Translations under genes and position numbers: made by a program
Part shown: one piece after another, positions 23,020-26,796 of the stretch
Numbering within the stretch: position 1 is the stretch's first letter
Layout of the letters: each line of letters opens with the position of its first letter
Origin: Bacteroidia bacterium
GTDB taxonomy: Bacteria > Bacteroidota > Bacteroidia > Bacteroidales > Azobacteroidaceae
Direction of reading: 5' to 3'
DNA length: 26,796 nt
Assembly (NCBI GenBank): GCA_025996815.1
Contig: BNTT01000030.1
Location: 1-26,796, forward strand
The notes under the pieces: model-generated
The model's database searches: none
What the model saw: the letters and a program-made list of their open reading frames with translations, nothing else
Told to the model about the DNA's origin: nothing

Positions 23020-23838
23020 TCAGAGTTTCAACTGCTTGATGATTTCCTCCATAATAAATGCCATCTTGGGTTGGGCGATTTTCGCCGCTGCCTGCACCTC
23101 TTCGTGGCTCACTTCCATCACTTTTCCAATCACGCCGAGGTCGGTGATGATGGAAAACGCGAGCACTTTCAGCCCGCCGTGATGCGCTACGATTACTTCC
23201 GGCACGGTGGACATCCCCACGGCATCGCCGCCGATGATGCGGAAATAGTAATACTCGGCGGGCGTTTCAAACGTCGGTCCCTGCAAGCCCACATAGACGC
23301 CTTTTTGCAACTTGATGCGGTTTTTTTCTGCCACCGCGACGGCTAATTTGCGCAACTCCTTGCTGTAGGTTTCGCTCATGTCGAGGAAGCGCACGCCAAG
23401 TTCTTCGTAGTTTTTGCCGCGCAGGGGATGCTCCGGAAACAGGTTGATGTGGTCTTCAATCAGCATGATGTCGCCCACCTCAAACGAGCCGTTCATGCCA
23501 CCCGCCGCGTTGCTCACAAACAGGTATTCAAAGCCCAGCAACTGCATCACGCGCACCGGGAAAGTTACCTGCTTCATGTCGTAACCCTCGTAATAGTGAA
23601 ACCGCCCCTGCATCGCCAAAATGGGTTTGCCGCCCAATTTGCCGACAATCAGTTTGCCACTGTGCCCTTCCACCGTTGAAACGGGGAAATGCGGGATTTT
23701 TTCGTAAGAAATCTCTTTCTTGTCCGTAATCGCATCCGCCAAATCGCCTAAGCCGGTGCCCAAAATAACGCCGATTTTCGTGTCCGCAGGTATCTGTGGT
23801 CTAAGCCAAGCTGCGGTTTCCTTTAAAATTTGTAACAT
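23020..23838 (-). CDS. punA: Purine nucleoside phosphorylase (trimeric PNP family)
   Basis: 272 residues, the usual size. It splits purine nucleosides with phosphate into free base and ribose-1-phosphate for salvage in the cytoplasm. Family blocks: GVILGTGLGDLAD (23-35), GHSGKLIVGKLGGKPILAMQ then GRFHYYEGY, VSNAAGGMN, GPTFETPAEY (Glu that contacts the base) and GGDAVGMSTVPEVIVAHHGG. After this comes AFSIITDLGV: Asp replaces the Asn that in mammalian PNP recognises 6-oxopurines, which could shift base preference. The start codon lies inside the lpxK 3' end (38-base overlap), and MLQILKETAAWL matches family N-termini, so the start is sound. lpxK-PNP is a recurrent Bacteroidales pairing with no obvious metabolic logic. 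Confidence 0.93.
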   Translation of the reverse strand: MLQILKETAAWLRPQIPADTKIGVILGTGLGDLADAITDKKEISYEKIPHFPVSTVEGHSGKLIVGKLGGKPILAMQGRFHYYEGYDMKQVTFPVRVMQLLGFEYLFVSNAAGGMNGSFEVGDIMLIEDHINLFPEHPLRGKNYEELGVRFLDMSETYSKELRKLAVAVAEKNRIKLQKGVYVGLQGPTFETPAEYYYFRIIGGDAVGMSTVPEVIVAHHGGLKVLAFSIITDLGVIGKVMEVSHEEVQAAAKIAQPKMAFIMEEIIKQLKL

Positions 23839-24910
23839 GTTCTTCTATTTTTTTTGTGAATAATTCTTCCTGATTGTTGCAAAAAACGACGCGGATGGGC
23901 AAATAATAGAGTTCGGATTTGAGTGTTTCCGAAATAAAAGGGCTACCCATCAGGCGCACGGCATCTTTTTCGGAGGTGATGAGCATCTTTTTTTCGTTCT
24001 TAATCGCCGCAAATTGGGCAGCGATTTTCTCCACGTCGTGTTTTGAAAAGTGGTGGTGGTCGGGGAAAATCAGCGTTTGCAAATCCTCCGTATAATTTTT
24101 CAGATACGCCGCCATATCCTCCGGCAGAGCCAATCCTGCCACCATCAGCAGGCTGTAAGCCTCTTTTTGCAGGCGTTCGAGGCTTTCTTTTTTCACCGGT
24201 GTGCTGTCCGGAAAAACGGGCAGCAGCCCCTTGTAATGGTAGCCCGTGAAATACAGTTGCTGCTGTTTGTGAAGCGGAATCTGCTCCGAGAGTGCCAGCA
24301 GGTCGTGTTCCGACAAATCTTCGTCGCATTTGGTGCAAATCACGATATGGGCGCGGTTGCTTTGCGCGGCAGGCTCGCGCAACCGTCCGGCGGGCAACAG
24401 TTCGTCCTTAGAAAACAGCCGTTGGCAACTTGTGAGCAGGATAGACAGCGATGGCTTCACATAGCGATGCTGGTAGGCATCGTCCAAAAGGATGACCTCC
24501 GGACGCTGATTGACAGGCAGCGCCAACAGCCGTTTGATGCCGCGCCGACGATTGCCGTCCACAGCCACCGTGGCTTCCGGAAATTTACGAAACATTTGAA
24601 ACGGCTCATCTCCAACACTTTGCGCCGTCGATTGACCATCGGCTAAAAGAAAGCCCGAAGTGCGCCGCCGGTAGCCGCGACTGAGCACCGCAACCCTGTA
24701 TTTCTTGCTCAAAAGCCGGATAAGATACTCTGTATGAGGAGTTTTGCCCGTGCCGCCCACCGCCAGATTGCCAATCGAAATGACGGGCACCGAAAACTGC
24801 TCGCTCGTCAAAATCCCGCAGTCAAACCACATATTCCGCACGCGCACCGCCCAGCCATACAACTTGGAAAGCGGCAGCAACCCCTTTTTTATACAAATCT
24901 CCTCCGACAT
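23801..24910 (-). CDS. lpxK: Tetraacyldisaccharide 4'-kinase LpxK
   Basis: 369 residues from MSEEICIKKG; the open frame extends 38 codons further upstream but across the promoter. LpxK phosphorylates the 4' position of the lipid A disaccharide precursor on the inner face of the inner membrane. The P-loop SIGNLAVGGTGKTPHTEYLI (45-64) and the second signature SRGYRRRTSGF, GDEPFQMFRKFP, and VILLDDAYQHRYV (Walker B-like) are all present. The N-terminal amphipathic part (LLPLSKLYGWAVRVRNMWF) fits membrane attachment. It overlaps the PNP gene by 38 bases. Its promoter, just downstream of the HigA stop codon, is the only one in the window with exact -33 and -7 boxes at standard spacing. Confidence 0.95.
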   Translation of the reverse strand: MSEEICIKKGLLPLSKLYGWAVRVRNMWFDCGILTSEQFSVPVISIGNLAVGGTGKTPHTEYLIRLLSKKYRVAVLSRGYRRRTSGFLLADGQSTAQSVGDEPFQMFRKFPEATVAVDGNRRRGIKRLLALPVNQRPEVILLDDAYQHRYVKPSLSILLTSCQRLFSKDELLPAGRLREPAAQSNRAHIVICTKCDEDLSEHDLLALSEQIPLHKQQQLYFTGYHYKGLLPVFPDSTPVKKESLERLQKEAYSLLMVAGLALPEDMAAYLKNYTEDLQTLIFPDHHHFSKHDVEKIAAQFAAIKNEKKMLITSEKDAVRLMGSPFISETLKSELYYLPIRVVFCNNQEELFTKKIEEHVTNFKGNRSLA

Positions 24911-24928
24911 ATTTTTTATATTCGCCTG

Positions 24929-24960
24929 CAAAGTTACACAAAAAATTATAGCCTTGCAAA
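24929..24960 (-). promoter_or_regulatory. Full Bacteroidota promoter of the lpxK-PNP operon
   Basis: On the minus strand: TTTG (24957-24960), 20-base spacer, TAACTTTG (24929-24936), then 18 bases to the lpxK ATG. Both boxes match the consensus exactly. Confidence 0.8.
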
Positions 24961-24974
24961 AAAAATCAAAAAAA

Positions 24975-25241
24975 TCACGCTCCAACCAAACCGGCAACCC
25001 TTTTGACGGATTTAGCGGGTGCAATAACAGCCCTTTTTTTCATTTCGTACCTATGAAATTTCACTGCATCTACTGTGGCAGGTTTCTTACCAAGAAAATG
25101 TTCTTTTTCATACGCAACGACCAAATCCGTGAGAACATCTAACTCAATGTAATTTTTGTCTGTCTTGTCCGTCGTGTCGTCCACAATTTCTACAAGCCCA
25201 TCAATGCGTTGCATGATAGCCTCATATTCCATTTCATTCAT
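24975..25241 (-). CDS. higA: HigA-like antitoxin lacking its helix-turn-helix half
   Basis: 88 residues from MNEMEYEAIMQRIDGLVEIV; an ATG 12 bases upstream (MQKIMNEM) is equally possible. The N-terminal part (acidic, TDKTDKNYIELDVLTDLVVAYEKEHF, then ATVDAVKFHRYEM) matches antitoxins paired with HigB in Bacteroidota, which normally go on for another 40-50 residues with an Xre-type HTH that binds their own promoter. Here the sequence turns basic (KKRAVIAPAKSVKRVAGLVGA) and stops. Neither other frame resumes an HTH. The protein may still bind toxin through its kept half but is unlikely to repress transcription by the normal route. It follows HigB by 23 bases. Confidence 0.65.
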   Translation of the reverse strand: MNEMEYEAIMQRIDGLVEIVDDTTDKTDKNYIELDVLTDLVVAYEKEHFLGKKPATVDAVKFHRYEMKKRAVIAPAKSVKRVAGLVGA

Positions 25242-25264
25242 TATTTTTTGCATATTCCATAAGT

Positions 25265-25561
25265 TTAAATTTTTGAACAATCCTGTATTTTACTGTATTC
25301 TGCATGAGTTCCGATAAATCGAATGTACACAATTTTCGGCTCAAACAATATCAATGCAATCAATCTATACAAATTTCCTTTTATGTTGAACACATATCTT
25401 TTGCCACCAACATTATCAATACTATTAAATGTGGCTTTGGCATCAGCAAAACAATTCCATTTGCTCAGTTCTGTTTTTTCGTACCAATCATCTAACGCAT
25501 TTTTTGCATCCGGATGGGTCAAGGAATATTCAATAATTCGTTTTCGGGTTATTACTCTCAT
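25265..25561 (-). CDS. higB: HigB family toxin (RelE-like mRNA interferase)
   Basis: 98 residues from MRVITRKRIIEYSLTHPDAKNALDDWYEK, the standard N-terminus of this HigB branch; the open frame extends 51 codons upstream across the promoter and a poly-T tract and is not used. Further blocks: WNCFADAKATFNSIDNVGGKRYVFNIKGN, LIALILFEPKIVYIRFIGTHAEY (core strands and the basic/His residues), and a short tail. Such toxins cut mRNA on the ribosome when freed from HigA. Length is full and there are no internal stops, so the toxin looks intact while its antitoxin is shortened. It is the first gene of the module, with TACCTTTG 16 bases upstream, back to back with the UPF0175-PIN module. Confidence 0.9.
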   Translation of the reverse strand: MRVITRKRIIEYSLTHPDAKNALDDWYEKTELSKWNCFADAKATFNSIDNVGGKRYVFNIKGNLYRLIALILFEPKIVYIRFIGTHAEYSKIQDCSKI

Positions 25562-25577
25562 CTTTTTATTTTTTGTG

Positions 25578-25585
25578 CAAAGGTA
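25578..25585 (-). promoter_or_regulatory. -7 box (TACCTTTG) of the higBA module
   Basis: CAAAGGTA on the plus strand, 16 bases before the higB ATG. No -33 TTTG at 19-21 bases; poly-A/T dominates upstream. Confidence 0.6.
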
Positions 25586-25652
25586 GTATTTTTTTTTGAA
25601 AAAAAGGCTGTTCAAAAATAAATATTCTTTATTAAAAGTCATAAAAAAGCAG

Positions 25653-25660
25653 TATCTTTG
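25653..25660 (+). promoter_or_regulatory. -7 box (TATCTTTG) of the UPF0175-PIN module
   Basis: 25 bases before the ATG at 25686, with TTTA (3 of 4 match) at 25628-25631 after a 21-base spacer. It is divergent from the higBA box within a 124-base gap. Confidence 0.65.
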
Positions 25661-25685
25661 CATCGAAATTAGAAAAAAAATATTT

Positions 25686-25913
25686 ATGGAAACAATAGTT
25701 TTGAATGTCCCCAAGGTTGGAAACAGCCTTTCATTTGACTATTCCGTTTATTTGGCGGCAAAGTTATACGAAGATGCGCTGTTGTCTGCCGGTCAGGCAT
25801 CGGCGGTAGCCAATGTGTCCAAGCGGGCTTTTATCGAATTGATGGGCAGATACGGCGTTTCGCCGTTCAGCACCAAAGTGGAAGACCTTTTGGAGGATAT
25901 TGCAAATGCCTGA
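25686..25913 (+). CDS. UPF0175 family antitoxin-type protein
   Basis: 75 residues from METIVLNVPK; a longer frame (30 codons) crosses the promoter and is rejected. The family pattern is clear: an N-terminal strand, then YSVYLAAKLYEDALLSAGQASAVANVSKRAFIELMGRYGVSPF, a helix-turn-helix-like segment. UPF0175 genes are regularly followed by DUF3368 PIN genes, and the pair behaves as an antitoxin-toxin unit; the role is by family context. Its stop overlaps the next start codon by 8 bases (25906-25913), so the two products are translationally coupled. Confidence 0.88.
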   Translation: METIVLNVPKVGNSLSFDYSVYLAAKLYEDALLSAGQASAVANVSKRAFIELMGRYGVSPFSTKVEDLLEDIANA

Positions 25914-26370
25914 AATCGCCGTCATAACAGATACAAGTTGCCTCATTGCTCTGACAAAGACGGATGCAATCGGCTTGTTGCGTCAATTATATCACGAAGT
26001 GGTGGTTACGGAAGATATCTTGGAGGAGTTTGGCGAGCCGCTTCCCGAATGGATTAAAGTAAAATCGGTTACAAACAAAAATTACCAGCAGTTGCTCGAA
26101 GCAACGTTAGACAGGGGCGAATCCTCCGCGATTGCCTTGTCCATTGAATTGGAAAATGCCCTGCTGATTATTGATGATTTGAAAGGCAGGAGAGAAGCCA
26201 AAAGATTAGGACTTAAAATGACAGGAACTTTAGGTATGTTGTTTTCTGCCAAACAAAAGGGTTTAATCCCTGCATTGAAACCGTATTTAGATAGGTTGCA
26301 AGCAGTAGATTTTAGAATTTCACCAATAATTGTTCAGGAACTATTGGTGTTGAGCAACGAAAATTCATGA
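25906..26370 (+). CDS. DUF3368 PIN-domain protein (putative toxin RNase)
   Basis: 154 residues from ATG at 25906, inside the end of the UPF0175 gene. PIN-fold acids are visible: Asp9 in VITDTSCLIAL, Glu40/41 in TEDILEEFGE, Glu72 in LDRGESSAIALSIE, and Asp90/91 in ALLIIDDLKGRREAKRLGL. GTLGMLFSAKQKGLI and the rest follow the DUF3368 pattern. PIN toxins cleave RNA with divalent metal; the target is unknown. Reading frame, acids and length are intact, so the module looks functional. Confidence 0.9.
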   Translation: MPEIAVITDTSCLIALTKTDAIGLLRQLYHEVVVTEDILEEFGEPLPEWIKVKSVTNKNYQQLLEATLDRGESSAIALSIELENALLIIDDLKGRREAKRLGLKMTGTLGMLFSAKQKGLIPALKPYLDRLQAVDFRISPIIVQELLVLSNENS

Positions 26371-26378
26371 TTTTTTCG

Positions 26379-26386
26379 TACTTTTG
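26379..26386 (+). promoter_or_regulatory. -7 box (TACTTTTG) of the right-end membrane protein gene
   Basis: 22 bases before the ATG at 26409 and 8 bases after the PIN gene stop codon. No -33 TTTG. Confidence 0.55.
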
Positions 26387-26408
26387 CAGCTGAAAAAAAA
26401 TACAAACG

Positions 26409-26687
26409 ATGACACAAAATACAAACGAAGAAATAGCGGCGGAAACGCCCGAAAAATCCCTGCCCTTCTTTGCGGTGGGAGCGTTCTTTATCGCATTGAG
26501 CCTCTTCCTGTCTTTCGCGCCCGACGTGATACGCGGCTGGGGGCTTAACCACATTGCCTTTTTTGACCCTTGGGTCATTGGCGTGTTCTATGTGTTATTG
26601 GTCTGCTTTTTGCTGCCTTCCACCAATAAATATCTGGTGGCTCGAATCACGGCACTCAGTAAAACATCAATTGGTATAGGCGCTTAG
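26409..26687 (+). pseudogene. N-terminal fragment of a multi-span membrane protein, probably truncated
   Basis: 92 residues: acidic start, then two membrane segments (about 20-38 LFLSFAPDVIRGW side, and 55-70 WVIGVFYVLLVCFLLP). LSFAPDVIRGWGLNHIAFF resembles the opening of large Bacteroidales membrane proteins of several hundred residues, as I recall. After VARITALSKTS the sequence becomes SIGIGA and stops; the DNA from about 26665 on changes character and has no further coding match in this frame. It is either a gene cut by an insertion or rearrangement, or a genuine small protein. The promoter and start are intact. Confidence 0.5.
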
Positions 26688-26796
26688 GTCGCCCTTGTTA
26701 ATGCATTATATTTCAATCTTATAGGCTCATGAAAGACCATTCTTTTAATGGTCAAATCAAAGATTGACCCCATAAAAGCCCTTCTATTGTACCGAT
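26684..26796 (-). other. Unassigned terminal sequence with a short open minus-strand frame
   Basis: The last 110 bases contain no recognised gene. A minus-strand frame enters from the right edge and runs 36 codons (including MGSIFDLTIKRMVFHEPIRL) to a TAA at 26684-26686, overlapping the plus-strand stop. It might be the tail of a gene beyond the edge, or part of a mobile element whose insertion truncated the neighbour. Nothing here matches a family I know. Confidence 0.25.
26735..26753. repeat. Short inverted repeat in the terminal region
   Basis: GACCATT and AATGGTC are perfect 7-base arms around a 5-base loop. No T-run follows on either side, so a terminator is not claimed. Confidence 0.5.

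Noticed and set aside
24911..25024. Longer N-terminus for LpxK
   Set aside because: It crosses an exact TTTG-N20-TAACTTTG promoter and the HigA 3' end; LpxK proteins start near MSEE-type residues before the KLYG segment.
26735..26753. Hairpin as a transcription terminator
   Set aside because: The arms are AT-rich and there is no T-run on either side, so terminator function is not supported.

Overview
The window looks like a chromosomal piece from a member of the order Bacteroidales (phylum Bacteroidota), family not determinable from sequence alone. Four things point there: most transcription units begin behind a TAnnTTTG box, the -7 element of Bacteroidota promoters; there is a type V (FimA/Mfa-like) pilus locus; there is an HmuY lipoprotein next to a TonB-dependent receptor; and lineage-typical genes occur (a TamL lipoprotein with a BamA-like barrel, a pRiA4b ORF-3 family protein, an lpxK-PNP pair). 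I saw no rRNA, tRNA, CRISPR array or intact transposase. No gap between genes exceeds about 160 bases.

Layout. Positions 1-960 (minus strand) hold an MNT-HEPN toxin-antitoxin-type pair flanked by two degenerate copies of the 5' end of the same small gene. Positions 975-5620 (minus) are a type V pilus operon read DUF3575, DUF3868/OmpA, FimB/Mfa2-like anchor, fimbrillin. Positions 5712-10909 (minus) are a tightly packed run read relA-like, ruvC, TonB-dependent receptor, hmuY, with no gap or overlapping genes at every junction. Positions 11067-20886 (plus) hold a lipid-exporter-type ABC protein, a membrane metallophosphoesterase, a DUF1015 protein with tamL, and an SGNH hydrolase with an MBOAT acyltransferase. 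Positions 20901-22349 (minus) are an amino acid permease, divergent from a pRiA4b ORF-3 protein (22436-22987, plus). Positions 23020-24910 (minus) are lpxK followed by a purine nucleoside phosphorylase. Positions 24975-26370 hold two back-to-back toxin-antitoxin modules: a HigB with a shortened HigA (minus) and UPF0175 with a DUF3368 PIN protein (plus). The right end carries a membrane-protein gene that seems cut off about 110 bases before the edge.

Many products belong to the cell envelope: pilus assembly, heme or porphyrin capture, lipid export, lipid A phosphorylation, outer-membrane protein assembly and glycan O-acylation. The two ends are accessory DNA rich in toxin-antitoxin modules and their relics, while the middle is mostly housekeeping. 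The points most worth a second look are: short repeat elements inserted in frame inside two coding genes (metallophosphoesterase and SGNH hydrolase); a heme-uptake pair fused transcriptionally to relA-ruvC, in which the whole HmuY signal peptide is encoded inside the 3' end of the receptor gene; duplicated small-gene relics around MNT-HEPN; a HigA lacking its DNA-binding half; and several promoters so close to the start codon that transcripts should be nearly leaderless.
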